Source: Pseudomonas gingeri (GTDB lineage Bacteria > Pseudomonadota > Gammaproteobacteria > Pseudomonadales > Pseudomonadaceae). From it: a stretch of DNA of 64,000 nucleotides. The stretch is from assembly GCF_013385425.1 (NCBI RefSeq), contig NZ_JACAQA010000007.1, positions 1 to 64,000 of the forward strand, written 5' to 3'. Below the pieces are notes generated by a model. The model had not been told where the DNA came from and did no database searches. It was given only the letters and a program-made list of their open reading frames with translations. The translations under genes were made by a program, and so were the position numbers. Numbering within the stretch: the first letter of the stretch is position 1; every line of letters begins with the position of its first letter. Shown piece by piece: positions 17,355 through 27,321 of this stretch.

Positions 17355-18842
17355 TCAATGGGGTGCCGTGGTGCTGCCTGCTGCTGCCTGATTGACTGCA
17401 ACCTCGGGCTTGCCGTTCAACTGCGCTATATTCCAACCGCCGCCCAGCGCCTTGATCAGGCCGACATTGGCGCTCAACTGCTGGGTCTGCAGTTCCAGCA
17501 CCGAACGCCGCGCTTCCAGCGAGGCGACCTGCGCCGTCACCACATCCAGGTAAGCCACGGCGCCCTGACGGTAGCGGGCCAGGGACAGGTCTTCGGAATA
17601 CTGTGCGGCCGCCGCTGCGTCTCGCTGGTCGACCAGGGCGTTGTCGAGCCCGGCGATGGTCGAAAGGTTGTTTTCGACCTGCTCGAAGGCACCGAGCACC
17701 ACGCTGCGGTACTTGGCCGCCGCTTCATCGGTGGCGGCCTTGGCGATATCCACCTGGGCCTGGCGCGCACCACCGTCGAACAGGGTCGCCACCAGCGAAG
17801 GGCCAATCGCCCAGAACAGGTTCGGGGCCGTCAGCAGGTTGGCGAACTCGTCACTCTGATAGCCCCCTTGGGCACTCAGGGTAATCGCCGGGAACCAGGC
17901 GGCCTTGGCCACGCCGATACGGGCGTTGGCCGCGGCGATCCGACGTTCGGCGGCAGCGATGTCAGGACGCCGTTGCAAGAGCGTCGAAGGCAGGCCCGTG
18001 GGCACACTGGGCAAGGCAATCGGCGCGGTGTTCGAGGCAATGGCATAGGTCGACGCCGACTCCCCCAGCATCGCGGCAATTGCATGCTCGATCAGCGCCC
18101 GCTGGACCCGGTTCTGGCTCAACTGCGACTTGACCGAGGACAACTGCGTACGGGCCCGCGCCACATCCAGGCCGGAGACGATCCCAGCACCGTGCAGCCC
18201 CTCGGTCAGGCTCAGCGCCTTGGTATAGGCATCGCGGGTTTCGCTCAGCAACTGGTTCTGCCAGTCGAGGCCACGCAGGTGGATGTAGTTGTCCGTCAAC
18301 TGGGCCTGCAGACTCAAGCGTACCGAGGCCAGGTCGGCCTGTGACGCCTGGGCTTCGCTGACACCGGCCGCGACCGTGTCGCGCACGCGGCCCCAGAGGT
18401 CGACTTCATAGTCGACCTCGATACCCAGCGTTGCCGAGTCGTAGACATTCGGCGACGTGGCCGAGCGCAACGGGCGCGTATCCGACTGGCGTATACGCTG
18501 GCCATTGCCGATCGCCTCGACCTTGGGAAACAACCCGGAGCGGGTCTGGTCGACGAACGCCCTGGCCTGGACATAATGCGCCAAGGCAGCACTCAGGTCC
18601 GGGTTGTTGACCAGCAACTGCTGCTGCATCGCATCCAGTTGCGGGTCCTTGTAGATCCGCCACCAGCCTTCCCGGCTGGCCTGATCGTCGGGCGTGGCCA
18701 GCGTCCACGGGCCCTGGGTATGGAACTGCCCGGGCTCCGGGGTCTTCGGCACTTTCAGCTCCGGCGCCAGCGAGCAGGCGCCCAGGCCAAGGCTGGCGAT
18801 CAGGTACAGGCCCAATGGCCACAGCAGGCTGCGCTTAGCCAT
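17355..18842 (-). CDS. RND efflux outer-membrane lipoprotein (NodT/OprM family)
   Basis: A 495-residue TolC-like outer-membrane channel lipoprotein. A signal peptide ends in LGLGACSLAPE (lipid-attachment C23), followed by two OEP repeats; typical motifs are QLDAMQQQLLVNNPDLSAAL, RRPDIAAAERRIAAANARIG and FDGGARQAQVDIAKA. The channel joins the periplasmic adaptor and inner-membrane RND pump encoded upstream. The start at 18842 has GGAGG 9 nt upstream and overlaps the adaptor gene by 8 bp, so translation is probably coupled. An upstream in-frame ATG (18887) would precede the signal peptide with unrelated residues. Confidence 0.94.
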   Translation of the reverse strand: MAKRSLLWPLGLYLIASLGLGACSLAPELKVPKTPEPGQFHTQGPWTLATPDDQASREGWWRIYKDPQLDAMQQQLLVNNPDLSAALAHYVQARAFVDQTRSGLFPKVEAIGNGQRIRQSDTRPLRSATSPNVYDSATLGIEVDYEVDLWGRVRDTVAAGVSEAQASQADLASVRLSLQAQLTDNYIHLRGLDWQNQLLSETRDAYTKALSLTEGLHGAGIVSGLDVARARTQLSSVKSQLSQNRVQRALIEHAIAAMLGESASTYAIASNTAPIALPSVPTGLPSTLLQRRPDIAAAERRIAAANARIGVAKAAWFPAITLSAQGGYQSDEFANLLTAPNLFWAIGPSLVATLFDGGARQAQVDIAKAATDEAAAKYRSVVLGAFEQVENNLSTIAGLDNALVDQRDAAAAAQYSEDLSLARYRQGAVAYLDVVTAQVASLEARRSVLELQTQQLSANVGLIKALGGGWNIAQLNGKPEVAVNQAAAGSTTAPH

Positions 18843-20007
18843 GGGGCTTGGCCTCCACCCGCACCGCATCGTTGTCGCCCAGGCCATCGGGCGGCGTGTC
18901 GATCACCCGGTCGCCGGCGTCCAGGCCGCTGCCGATTTCCACCGTATCGCCGAAGTCGCGGGCGATGCTGATGGTCTTGAACAGCACATGATCGTTCTTG
19001 TCGAGGGTCGCGACCCGCATGCCGTGCTCATCGAACACCAGGGCACTGGCCGGCAGGCGCAGCACATCGGCCTGGACCGGCAGGTCGAACTGCACGCTGG
19101 TGTAGCCACCCGGCAACAGGCGACCGCCGGGGTTGTCCACCAGCAGTTGCACCAGGGTGCTGCCGGAAGCCGCCGTCACCGCGTCGGCGGTGGCGATCAC
19201 CCGGGCGTTGAACGACTCCTTGCGGTACTCGGGCACCGTGAGCCGGGCCGTGGTGCCGATGCGGATCTGCGGCGAGAAGGTCTGCGGCACTTGCACATAG
19301 ACCCGCAGGCGGCTGACATCCGAAACGGCAAACAACTCCCGCCCGGCGCTGCCACCGGCGCTGATCAGGGCGCCGACATCGGTGGAGCGCGCGGTGACCA
19401 CGCCGTCGAAGGGTGCCGTCAGGCGCTGGAAGCCCTTGGTCGCGACCAACTGCTCGACACTGGCCTGGGCCGATTTGACGTTGGCCAGTTTCGCCGCCAG
19501 GTCGCCGGTGCGCTCATCGACATCCTGGCGCGACACCGAATCGGACGCCAGCATCGCCTGCCAGCGCTTGGCCGTGGTTTGCGCCAGCGTGGCATTGGCC
19601 TGGGCCGAGGCCAGGTTGGCACGGGCCTGTAGCAGTTGCTGGTCGAGCTCGGGGGTATCGATCTCGGCGAGCAGTTGCCCGGCCTTGACGTGGGCCCCGA
19701 TATCGACCTTCCAGGACTTGAGGTAACCGTTGACCCGGGCAAAGATCGAGGCCCGCGAATACGCCTCCATCCGCCCGGGCAGATTGAGGACCGGCCCCTG
19801 GGGCTGGACGCCCGGGGTGATCAGGTTGACGCTGGGCAGCGCCTGGGCGTTGGTCCAGGTTTTCAGCTCCCGCGACTCGTTGGCCCGCACGCTGATGCCC
19901 AGCACCACGACGGCGACCAGCAACGCCAGTCCCAACACAAGAGCGATCAAACCACGGCGTGAGCGTGCGCGGGGGGTCGGATTGGGTACGGTGGTATCGG
20001 TGGACAT
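18835..20007 (-). CDS. RND efflux periplasmic adaptor (membrane fusion protein)
   Basis: A 390-residue adaptor with an N-terminal membrane anchor (RRGLIALVLGLALLVAVVVL), a lipoyl-like hairpin (SIFARVNGYLKSWKVDIGAH and VKAGQLLAEIDTPELDQQLL), an alpha-hairpin (about residues 110-185) and beta-barrel and membrane-proximal domains (SSLVQ-like region, LPASALVFDEHGMRVATLD). The chosen start MSTDTTVPN (20007) has AAGGGG upstream. It is the middle gene of permease-adaptor-channel, with 1 bp between the permease stop and this start. No lipobox is visible. Confidence 0.94.
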   Translation of the reverse strand: MSTDTTVPNPTPRARSRRGLIALVLGLALLVAVVVLGISVRANESRELKTWTNAQALPSVNLITPGVQPQGPVLNLPGRMEAYSRASIFARVNGYLKSWKVDIGAHVKAGQLLAEIDTPELDQQLLQARANLASAQANATLAQTTAKRWQAMLASDSVSRQDVDERTGDLAAKLANVKSAQASVEQLVATKGFQRLTAPFDGVVTARSTDVGALISAGGSAGRELFAVSDVSRLRVYVQVPQTFSPQIRIGTTARLTVPEYRKESFNARVIATADAVTAASGSTLVQLLVDNPGGRLLPGGYTSVQFDLPVQADVLRLPASALVFDEHGMRVATLDKNDHVLFKTISIARDFGDTVEIGSGLDAGDRVIDTPPDGLGDNDAVRVEAKPHG

Positions 20008-20008
20008 G

Positions 20009-23000
20009 TCAGACCCCTTGAGCAGCAATGGCAGGTGATGCGGCGCGCGCATCGCGCCCATGGACAAGACTGAAAATCAGTGGAACCAGGAACAGCGTGG
20101 CGATGGTGGCGAAGCCCAGGCCGCCGATCACGGCGCGGCCCAACGGTGCGTTCTGCTCACCGCCCTCCCCCAGGCCCAGGGCCATCGGCGCCATGCCGAT
20201 AATCATCGCGATGGCGGTCATCAGCACCGGGCGCAGGCGGGTAAAACCGGCTTCCAGGGCGGCCTTGAGCGGATCGCCGTGTTCGGCCAGGCGTTCGCGG
20301 CAGAAACTCACCACCAGGATGGCGTTGGCCGTGGCCACGCCCATGCACATGATCGCCCCCGTCAGGGCCGGCACCGACAGCGGCGTGTGGGTCACGAAGA
20401 GCATCCAGACAATCCCGGCCAGGGCCGCCGGCAAGGCAGTGATGATCACGAACGGATCGCTCCAGGACTGGAAGTTGACCACGATCAGCAGATAGATCAG
20501 CACCACCGCGCCGAGCAAGCCGAACAGCAGGCCGTTGAAGGCCGAGTTCATGGTCTGCACCTGGCCCTGCAACTGTACTTTCGAACCGGTGGGGATGTCG
20601 CTGGCATGGGCCGCGATGATCTTCTGGATATCCGCGGACACCCCGCCCAGGTCACGGCCCTGGATCGAGGTCAGGATCTCCACCACCGACTGGATATCCG
20701 ACTGGGTCACCACCGAGTTGCTATGGCTGCGCTCGATCGACGCCAGGGCGCCGAGGGTCTGGTCCGCGGCGGCGCTGGCATTACCCGTCAACGGCAGGTT
20801 ATGCAGGGCTGCCAGGCTGTCGAGGCTGTATTGCGGTGTCTGCAGGACGATCGGGTAGGACACGCCGTTGGCCGTGTTGAGCCAGAACGTCGGCGCCACC
20901 TGGCTGGAACCGGCGAGGTTGACCACCAGGCTATTGGTGACGTCACGCTCGGTCAGGCCGACCAGTTGCGCCCGGGTCCGGTCGACATCGATCTTGAAGG
21001 TCGGCAGTTGCTGCGACTGTTGAAGACGCGCATCCACCACGCCGGGGACCCGGCGGATATCACGCAGCAGGCTACTGGCGTAGGTGAAGTTGGCCGCCAG
21101 GTTGTTACCGCTGATCTGCAGGTCGATCGGCGCCGAAGAGCCGAAGTTGAGGATCTGCCCGACAATGTCCGAGGCCGGGAACGAGAACACCGCATTTGGG
21201 AACTCACGGGGCAGGGTCTCGCGCAGTTCCTTTATGTACTCGGCGGTTGGTCGATGTCCCTCTTTCAGGCTGATCTGGATATCGCTGTCCTGGGAGCCCA
21301 CGGTCCCGGTGTTGTTGTAGGCGGTGTTGATACCGCTGATGGGCAAGCCGATATTGTCCACCAGCGCGGCCAGTTGCTCGGGCTCGATTATCGTGCGGAC
21401 CGACTTCTCGATCTCGGCAATCAGCTGCGCGGAGCTCTCCACCCGTGTGCCCACCGGAGCGCGCACGTGCAGCAGGATCTGCCCGGAGTCGACCTCGGGG
21501 AAAAAGTTGCGCCCCAGGAACGGCACCAGGGCGAACGAGGCCACAACAAAGGCCAGCATCGCCACCACGACCGTACGCCGATGCTGCAAGGCACCTTCCA
21601 GGGCCCCGTGGTAATACCCGCGAAAGGTCTCGAAAGCCGCCTCGAAGCCGCGCTGGAACTTCACCAGCGGATTGTTCGACGGCGCTACATGGGGCTTCCC
21701 GTCATCCCCATGTACATGGGGTTTGAGCAGGTAGTTGGCGAGGGTCGGAACCAGGGTCCGCGAGAGAATGAACGAGGCGATCATGGCGAAGATCACCGCT
21801 TCGGCCATCGGCACGAACAGGAAACGCGCAACCCCGTCGAGGAAGAACATCGGTACGAACACGATACAGATACACAGTAGCGAGACAAACGCCGGCGTGA
21901 CGATCTGCGCGGCGCCATCGAGTATCGCCGTCTCCACCGGCTTGCCGTGCTCCAGGTGCCAGTTGATGTTCTCGATGGTCACCGTGGCATCGTCCACCAG
22001 GATCCCCACCGCCAGCGCGAGCCCGCCCAAGGTCATGATGTTGAGGGTCTCGCCGAGCATCGACAGGGTGGCAATCGAGGACAGGATCGCCAGCGGAATC
22101 GACACGGCGATAATCACCGTCGAACGCCAGCTGCCGAGGAACAGCAGGATCATCAGGCTGGTCAGTGCCGCGGCAATGATCCCTTCGCGAGCTACACCGC
22201 TGATCGCCGCACGGACGAACAGCGACTGGTCGCCGATCAGGTCGATATTCAGGTTCGGCGGCAAGGCCGCCTTGGACTCGGCCAGCTTGTCCTTGATCCC
22301 GGCGATCACCCCCAGGGTCGAGGCCGAACCGGTCTTGAGCACCGGGATCAACACCGAGCGGTTGCCGTTTACGTGGACGATATTGGTCTGCGGCGGGTTG
22401 CCGTCGCGCACCGTCGCCACGTCACGAATCAATACCGTGGTACCGTCTGCGGTCTTGATCGGCAGGTTTTCCAGGTCGCGGAAGTCCGAAGGCGCGTTGT
22501 TCAGTTGCAGCATATATTCGTAGCTGCCGATCTTTTGCGTGCCCACCGGAGTGATCACGTTCTGCGTCGCCAGGGCGGTGGCGACGTCCTGGGCCGAAAG
22601 CCCGCGGGCCTGCATCCGCGCTGAATCGAGGTCGATCTGCACCTGGCGGGTCTTGCCGCCGAACGGATAAGGCACGGCGGCACCGGCCACCGAAGTGAGC
22701 AACAGGCGCACGGTATTGAGCCCCAGGTCGCCGAGCTTCTGTTCGCTGAGCCCGTTACCCGATAACGCCAGTTGCACGATAGGGACCGTCGAGGCGCTGT
22801 AATTGAGAATCAAGGGCGGCACGGTGCCGGGTGGCAGGTTGCGCAGGATCGCCTGGGACACCGAGGTCAGTTGCGCGTTCGCGGTGCTGATATTGACCCC
22901 CGGCTGGAAGTACACCTTGACGATGCCGAAACCGTTCAGCGACTGCGCCTCGATATGGCGGATGTCGTTGACCGTGGTGGTCAGGACCCGCTCGAAGGGC

Positions 23001-23197
23001 GAGGTGATACGGCCGGCCATCTGATCCGGTGGCAACCCGGTGTACTGCCAGATCACGGCAATCACGGGGATGCGGATTTCCGGAAAGATATCGGTCGGCG
23101 TACGCCAGGCGGCCAGCGGCCCGACGATCAGGATGAAGATAGCCAACACCAGGAAGGTGTAGGGGCGCCGTAATGCAATGCGCACAAGGCTCAGCAT
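20009..23197 (-). CDS. RND multidrug efflux permease
   Basis: A 1062-residue inner-membrane RND pump driven by protons. It has 12 TM helices in the two-half RND pattern: TM1 (TFLVLAIFILIVGPLAAWRT), a large periplasmic loop, TM2-6 with the proton-relay LALAVGILVDDATVTIENI in TM4, then TM7-12. The start MLSLVRIALRRPYTF (23197) matches the class; an extension to 23308 is not credible. It is the first gene of a permease-adaptor-channel operon controlled most probably by the divergent MarR gene. Substrate unknown; the sequence is HAE/AcrB-like rather than a metal pump, although assignment by eye is uncertain. Confidence 0.94.
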   Translation of the reverse strand: MLSLVRIALRRPYTFLVLAIFILIVGPLAAWRTPTDIFPEIRIPVIAVIWQYTGLPPDQMAGRITSPFERVLTTTVNDIRHIEAQSLNGFGIVKVYFQPGVNISTANAQLTSVSQAILRNLPPGTVPPLILNYSASTVPIVQLALSGNGLSEQKLGDLGLNTVRLLLTSVAGAAVPYPFGGKTRQVQIDLDSARMQARGLSAQDVATALATQNVITPVGTQKIGSYEYMLQLNNAPSDFRDLENLPIKTADGTTVLIRDVATVRDGNPPQTNIVHVNGNRSVLIPVLKTGSASTLGVIAGIKDKLAESKAALPPNLNIDLIGDQSLFVRAAISGVAREGIIAAALTSLMILLFLGSWRSTVIIAVSIPLAILSSIATLSMLGETLNIMTLGGLALAVGILVDDATVTIENINWHLEHGKPVETAILDGAAQIVTPAFVSLLCICIVFVPMFFLDGVARFLFVPMAEAVIFAMIASFILSRTLVPTLANYLLKPHVHGDDGKPHVAPSNNPLVKFQRGFEAAFETFRGYYHGALEGALQHRRTVVVAMLAFVVASFALVPFLGRNFFPEVDSGQILLHVRAPVGTRVESSAQLIAEIEKSVRTIIEPEQLAALVDNIGLPISGINTAYNNTGTVGSQDSDIQISLKEGHRPTAEYIKELRETLPREFPNAVFSFPASDIVGQILNFGSSAPIDLQISGNNLAANFTYASSLLRDIRRVPGVVDARLQQSQQLPTFKIDVDRTRAQLVGLTERDVTNSLVVNLAGSSQVAPTFWLNTANGVSYPIVLQTPQYSLDSLAALHNLPLTGNASAAADQTLGALASIERSHSNSVVTQSDIQSVVEILTSIQGRDLGGVSADIQKIIAAHASDIPTGSKVQLQGQVQTMNSAFNGLLFGLLGAVVLIYLLIVVNFQSWSDPFVIITALPAALAGIVWMLFVTHTPLSVPALTGAIMCMGVATANAILVVSFCRERLAEHGDPLKAALEAGFTRLRPVLMTAIAMIIGMAPMALGLGEGGEQNAPLGRAVIGGLGFATIATLFLVPLIFSLVHGRDARAASPAIAAQGV

Positions 23198-23339
23198 AGG
23201 TGTGATCCAGACAGGGGATTGAACACGGAAGAAGGTACGTGATGCAGGCGAGAGGGACGCTGGCCGTAGCGCCCTGCTTCTGCCCTGTCGCCTTTTCCAC
23301 CCGGGCAAATTGCCCTGACATCCAGGTCATAAAGAGGTA

Positions 23340-23395
23340 TATGCCACGATATAGATCTTAGAGGCATACGCAAGTATATTTCTTGTCAGATAGGC
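23340..23395. promoter_or_regulatory. Candidate MarR operator / RND operon promoter region
   Basis: The 290-bp divergent region contains an AT-rich stretch with the inverted repeat TATGCC (23340-23345) / GGCATA (23363-23368) and just beyond it CAAG-N7-CTTG. These are candidate MarR sites near the RND operon promoter. No gene is supported in 23198-23487. Confidence 0.35.
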
Positions 23396-23487
23396 CGTTT
23401 TCGACCATGACCTGAAAAAACCTTGTTCTCGAGGCGGTCACAGGCATAATTACTGGCTCGACCTTTGCATTAGAGAGTGATCAGTCC

Positions 23488-23961
23488 TTGAAATGTGCGC
23501 CACCCAGTCTTGACAGCCCCCAGACCAGCAGTTGCGCGAACGGTGCTGTGCGCCGTGCGTCCCGGCGCCTGGGACAAATCTATGACGAAGCGTTCGCAGC
23601 CTGCGGCCTGAAAGCTACCCAGTATTCCCTGCTGTCGCATATCGCCCGCGCCGACCGGCCGAAAATGCGTGACCTGGCCCAGTCCCTGGTGATGGACCTT
23701 TCTGCACTCGGCCATACCCTCAAGCCGCTGGTGCGCGACGGGTTGGTGGTGTTGCAGGTGGACGAGCTCGACCGGCGCAGCCGGCGCGTGCTGCTGACCG
23801 AGGAAGGCCTGCGCAAATACGAAGAAGCCCGGCAGATCTCCCAGCGGATGTCGTGCCGTTTCGAGCAGGCGTTCGGTGCGGAGGAATCCCTGCAACTGCG
23901 CAAGACCCTGGACTTTATCGCCTCGGATGACTTCGCCCGCTCATTGCTCGGCAATGACTGA
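23488..23961 (+). CDS. MarR-family regulator of the divergent RND operon
   Basis: A 157-residue MarR winged-helix regulator: the recognition region AQSLVMDLSALGHTLKPLVRDG, then wing residues ELDRRSRRVLLTEEG. MarR dimers usually repress neighbouring efflux genes and release on binding a phenolic or drug ligand. The best start is TTG at 23488 (MKCAPPSLDS), preceded by GAGAG; an internal GTG at 23551 is the alternative. It is divergent from the RND permease gene and ends 9 bp from a convergent LysR gene. Confidence 0.88.
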   Translation: MKCAPPSLDSPQTSSCANGAVRRASRRLGQIYDEAFAACGLKATQYSLLSHIARADRPKMRDLAQSLVMDLSALGHTLKPLVRDGLVVLQVDELDRRSRRVLLTEEGLRKYEEARQISQRMSCRFEQAFGAEESLQLRKTLDFIASDDFARSLLGND

Positions 23962-23970
23962 GGTACGGGA

Positions 23971-24948
23971 TCAGCGCTCAGCTCCATCGCGAGCCAGCGG
24001 ACTCTCGCTCCTGCGGGCATAGAGACACTCCTGCGCGAGAGTCGCGCGCAGTTGCACCGCCTCCTGCTCCAGCCGCTCGCACATGAAATCCACGAACACG
24101 CGAATCTTGCGCGACAGCTGACGGCTCGAAGGCCAGACGATGCTCATGCTGTCCGGAGGGATCAGATAGCCATGCAGCAGGCAGCGCAGCGAGCCGTCGG
24201 CCAGGGCCTCGCGGGCCAGGAAATCCGGGATGACGCCCAGACCAAAGCCCTTGAGCAGTGCCGCAAGCACCATTTCCATATTGTTGCTGATCATCACCGT
24301 GCGGGTCCGTGGCTCCCGCGCGCCCTCCTCGCGCAATAACGGAAAGTCCAGCAGCTTGCCATTCTTGAAGTAGCGAAAACGCACCGCCAGGTGATCGTCC
24401 AGTTCAGCCGGGGTCTGCGGCGTGCCATGGCGTTCCAGATAAGCCGGCGCGGCGCACAGCACTGGTTGCACGCCCGGCAACGGTCGGCTCATCAGCCGCG
24501 AGTCCGGCAGTTCGCCGCTGCGAATAGCGATGTCCACGCCTTCCTCGATCACATCCACCAGTTTGTCGCTGAAGTCGAGGTCCAGTTCGATATCGGGATA
24601 TAGCGCCATGAACGCCGTCAGTACCGACTGGAACAGATGATAGCTGGCCGCCGGCATGCTGATGCGCAAGCGCCCACGGGGGATTTCCGTGGACTGCGAC
24701 AAGGTCGCCTGGGCATCGTCGAGGTCATCGAGGATGCGCCGGCAACGCTCCTGGAACACCCGGCCCTCGTCGGTCAGGCTGAGGCTGCGGGTCGAGCGTT
24801 GAAACAGCCGCACGCCCAACTGCTGTTCAAGCCGGGTCACGCCCTTGCCGACGGCCGAAGCCGACAGCCCCAACGCCCTGCCCGCCGCGACGAAACTGCC
24901 CAGTTCGGCCGTGCGGATAAAGGCCATCAAGCCACTCAGTCGATCCAC
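23971..24948 (-). CDS. LysR-family regulator, GTG start
   Basis: A 325-residue LysR-type regulator with HTH at residues 1-60 (MDRLSGLMAFIRTAELGSFV, SASAVGKGVTRLEQQLG, LFQRSTRSLSLTDEG) and a CrgA-type effector domain (RGRLRISMPAASYHLFQSVL, FGLGVIPDFLAREALADGSL). The start codon is GTG at 24948, with the strong Shine-Dalgarno AGGAGG 6 nt upstream, so the start is secure. It is divergent from an MFS exporter gene (180 bp apart), the usual layout of a LysR controlling its exporter. Confidence 0.92.
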   Translation of the reverse strand: MDRLSGLMAFIRTAELGSFVAAGRALGLSASAVGKGVTRLEQQLGVRLFQRSTRSLSLTDEGRVFQERCRRILDDLDDAQATLSQSTEIPRGRLRISMPAASYHLFQSVLTAFMALYPDIELDLDFSDKLVDVIEEGVDIAIRSGELPDSRLMSRPLPGVQPVLCAAPAYLERHGTPQTPAELDDHLAVRFRYFKNGKLLDFPLLREEGAREPRTRTVMISNNMEMVLAALLKGFGLGVIPDFLAREALADGSLRCLLHGYLIPPDSMSIVWPSSRQLSRKIRVFVDFMCERLEQEAVQLRATLAQECLYARRSESPLARDGAER

Positions 24949-25128
24949 CTGCCGCCTCCTATTCGATCCTTTTATTCCGATATGAGCGGAATTTTTACCG
25001 CTTTTTGCCAGATTACCCGCTCATTAAAATCCTTGCATGTTCCGACAGCCCGGACAAACCAGCAAATCGCGGCCGTCGTCTCGCTTACCCAGGGCAGATA
25101 CACCCGCCCGCTACAAGGATCTCTCAAG

Positions 25129-26661
25129 ATGCCCACTCCACTCTTGCTTCAACAGAGGCTGATACTGCTGGCCGTCTGCATCACGGCCATCACCATGCCC
25201 TTCAACTTCACCGCGGCGGCCGTGGCCCTGCCCGCCATCAGCCGCACCTTCGGCGGCTCGCCGATGGAACTGAACTGGGTCACCAACGCCTTTATGCTGA
25301 CCTTCGGCAGTTGCCTGATGCTGGCCGGCGCGCTGGCTGACAACTATGGCCGCAAGAAAGTCTTTATCGGCGGCGTCAGCGCTTTTGCCCTGCTCGCCGC
25401 GGCCTTACCCTTCGCCCCTGACCTGGCACTGTTCGACGTCCTGCGCGCAGCCCAGGGACTGGCCGCCGCGGCCGCCTTCTCCAGTGGCATGGCCGCCCTG
25501 GCCCAAGTCTTCGAAGGCCCGGGACGCATCCGGGCGTTCAGTTTCGTCGGAACCAGCTTCGGTATCGGCCTGGCCTTCGGTCCCGTGGCCGCCGGCGTGA
25601 TGATCGAGGCGTTCGGCTGGCAGGTGATCTTCCTGCTGATCACCGTGCTGGCGGCGATTTCACTGATCCTGGCCACGCGCTATATGAACGAGTCGCGCAA
25701 CCCCGAGGCGGCCGGCATCGATTGGCCCGGTGCGATCACCTTCACCTGGGCGCTGGGGATCTTCACCTTTGCCATCCTCAAGGCGCCGGAAAGCGGTTGG
25801 GCCGATCCGCTGGTGCTCGGGTTGTTCGCCGTCGCGCTGCTGTCCTTCGCCGCCTTCGTCATCATCGAACAGCGGGTCGCCCAGCCGATGCTCGACCTGA
25901 CACTGTTCCGCTTCCCGCGCTTCGTCGGCGTGCAGTTGCTGGCGGCCGCACCGGCCTATTCCTTTGTGGTGCTGCTGATCCTGCTGCCGATCCGTTTCGT
26001 CGGCATCGAAGGCATGAGCGAGATCGCCGCCGGCTGGTTGCTGGTGGCGTTGTCGGCACCACTGTTGGTATTGCCGATTGTCGCCGGCTACCTGACCCGC
26101 TGGTTGTCGCCCTCGACCTTGTGCGGCAGTGGCTTGCTGGTGTGTGCCGCCGGGCTGTTCTGGCTGGGCCATGTACCGGTGGGCAGCAGTACCACCGCGC
26201 TGGCCTGGCCCATGTTCGTCATCGGTGTCGGCATCAGCCTGCCCTGGGGCTTGATGGATGGCATGGCGGTCAGCGTGGTGCCCAAGGAGCGCGCCGGCAT
26301 GGCCACCGGTATTTTCAGCACCACCCGGGTGGCCGGTGAAGGGGTGGCCATTGCCGTCGTCATGGCGCTGCTGTCGGCCTTCACCGCCAGCCACCTCGGC
26401 GGCACGGCGACACCCGATATCGTTGGCGCCGCACAGCATCTGGCCACCGGCGATCTTGCCGGCGCCATGCAATTGCTGCCCGCCGCCGGACGCGCGGCAT
26501 TGGCCGAGGGCTACAGTGCCGCGTTCAGCACCTTGCTGTGGGTACTGACGGCTATCACCGTGCTGACGGCCGCCGTGGTGTTTCTGTTTCTCGACCGGAG
26601 CTCGGTCGAGAATAACAGCGATACCGAACGGGATGACCAGGTGCTGGATCAGGCGGCCTGA
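25129..26661 (+). CDS. MFS drug:H+ antiporter (DHA2 family)
   Basis: A 510-residue inner-membrane transporter with about 14 TM helices. It has the motif-A loop GALADNYGRKKVFIGG between TM2 and TM3, the DHA2 start LAVCITAITMPFNFTAAAVA and motif-C-like SFGIGLAFGPVAAGVMIEAF. Family members export drugs or toxic organic compounds by proton exchange. The ATG at 25129 (MPTPLLLQQRL) has AAGGA about 9 nt upstream; the open frame continues 492 bp further upstream but through the LysR gene on the other strand and is not coding. It ends 14 bp before the convergent TetR gene. Confidence 0.93.
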   Translation: MPTPLLLQQRLILLAVCITAITMPFNFTAAAVALPAISRTFGGSPMELNWVTNAFMLTFGSCLMLAGALADNYGRKKVFIGGVSAFALLAAALPFAPDLALFDVLRAAQGLAAAAAFSSGMAALAQVFEGPGRIRAFSFVGTSFGIGLAFGPVAAGVMIEAFGWQVIFLLITVLAAISLILATRYMNESRNPEAAGIDWPGAITFTWALGIFTFAILKAPESGWADPLVLGLFAVALLSFAAFVIIEQRVAQPMLDLTLFRFPRFVGVQLLAAAPAYSFVVLLILLPIRFVGIEGMSEIAAGWLLVALSAPLLVLPIVAGYLTRWLSPSTLCGSGLLVCAAGLFWLGHVPVGSSTTALAWPMFVIGVGISLPWGLMDGMAVSVVPKERAGMATGIFSTTRVAGEGVAIAVVMALLSAFTASHLGGTATPDIVGAAQHLATGDLAGAMQLLPAAGRAALAEGYSAAFSTLLWVLTAITVLTAAVVFLFLDRSSVENNSDTERDDQVLDQAA

Positions 26662-26675
26662 TCCGACGAGGGCTG

Positions 26676-27308
26676 TCAACAGTGTCCGAGGCCCCGCAGG
26701 TAGGCGCAAAACATGTCGGCCATGGCATCCGCATAGGTTTCGATCTGCGCCGGAGTCCGTGGGCTTTCCGAAAACTGCTTGCCCACCGAACTGAGTGTCA
26801 CTTTGATCAGATCGCCGGCCACGGCCCGGGTCGCGTCCGAGGCCTCGGGCAGTACCTCGCGCATGAACACTTCGACAGCCTGTTTGCCCGCCGCCCTTAC
26901 CTCCTGCGCCTCGGGTGCATCGCGATAAAACGGCGCGGCGTCATCCAGTGCCACGCGCACCTCGGCCTCATCGCATTCGGAGCGGATAAAGACGTGAACC
27001 AGCAGACGCAACCGTTCCAGCGGCGGATTACGGGTGTCTTCAAGGATGCCGCGCAGCATCTCGCTGGTCTCGCGCCACTCATCGCTTTGCAGGCGGAAGA
27101 GGATCGCGGCTTTGTTCGGGAAGTATTGATACACCGAACCGACACTGACCCCGGCCCGCTCAGCCACCCGCGTAGTGGTAAAGCGGCGCATGCCCTCCTT
27201 CGCCAAAACCTGAATAGCCGCTTGCAGAATCGAATCGACCAGATCATTGGATCGAGCCTGCTTGGGCTGTTTACGTGAGGAAATCCGCGTACTTGGGCGA
27301 TCGGTCAT
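26676..27308 (-). CDS. TetR-family regulator
   Basis: A 210-residue TetR/AcrR-type repressor. The HTH is at about residues 22-68 (DSILQAAIQVLAKEGMRRFT, TTRVAERAGVSVGSVYQYFP, NKAAILF), with a ligand domain behind it. The ATG at 27308 (MTDRPSTRISSRKQPKQARS) is preferred; an extension to 27674 runs antisense to the methyltransferase and is not coding. It is divergent from the O-methyltransferase gene, and a perfect 10-bp inverted repeat lies between the two. Confidence 0.92.
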   Translation of the reverse strand: MTDRPSTRISSRKQPKQARSNDLVDSILQAAIQVLAKEGMRRFTTTRVAERAGVSVGSVYQYFPNKAAILFRLQSDEWRETSEMLRGILEDTRNPPLERLRLLVHVFIRSECDEAEVRVALDDAAPFYRDAPEAQEVRAAGKQAVEVFMREVLPEASDATRAVAGDLIKVTLSSVGKQFSESPRTPAQIETYADAMADMFCAYLRGLGHC

Positions 27309-27321
27309 GGGCAAGGCTCGC

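Noticed and set aside
24637..25128. Upstream extension of the MFS exporter frame
   Set aside because: It runs through the LysR gene on the opposite strand; the ATG at 25129 starts the family N-terminus with a ribosome site.
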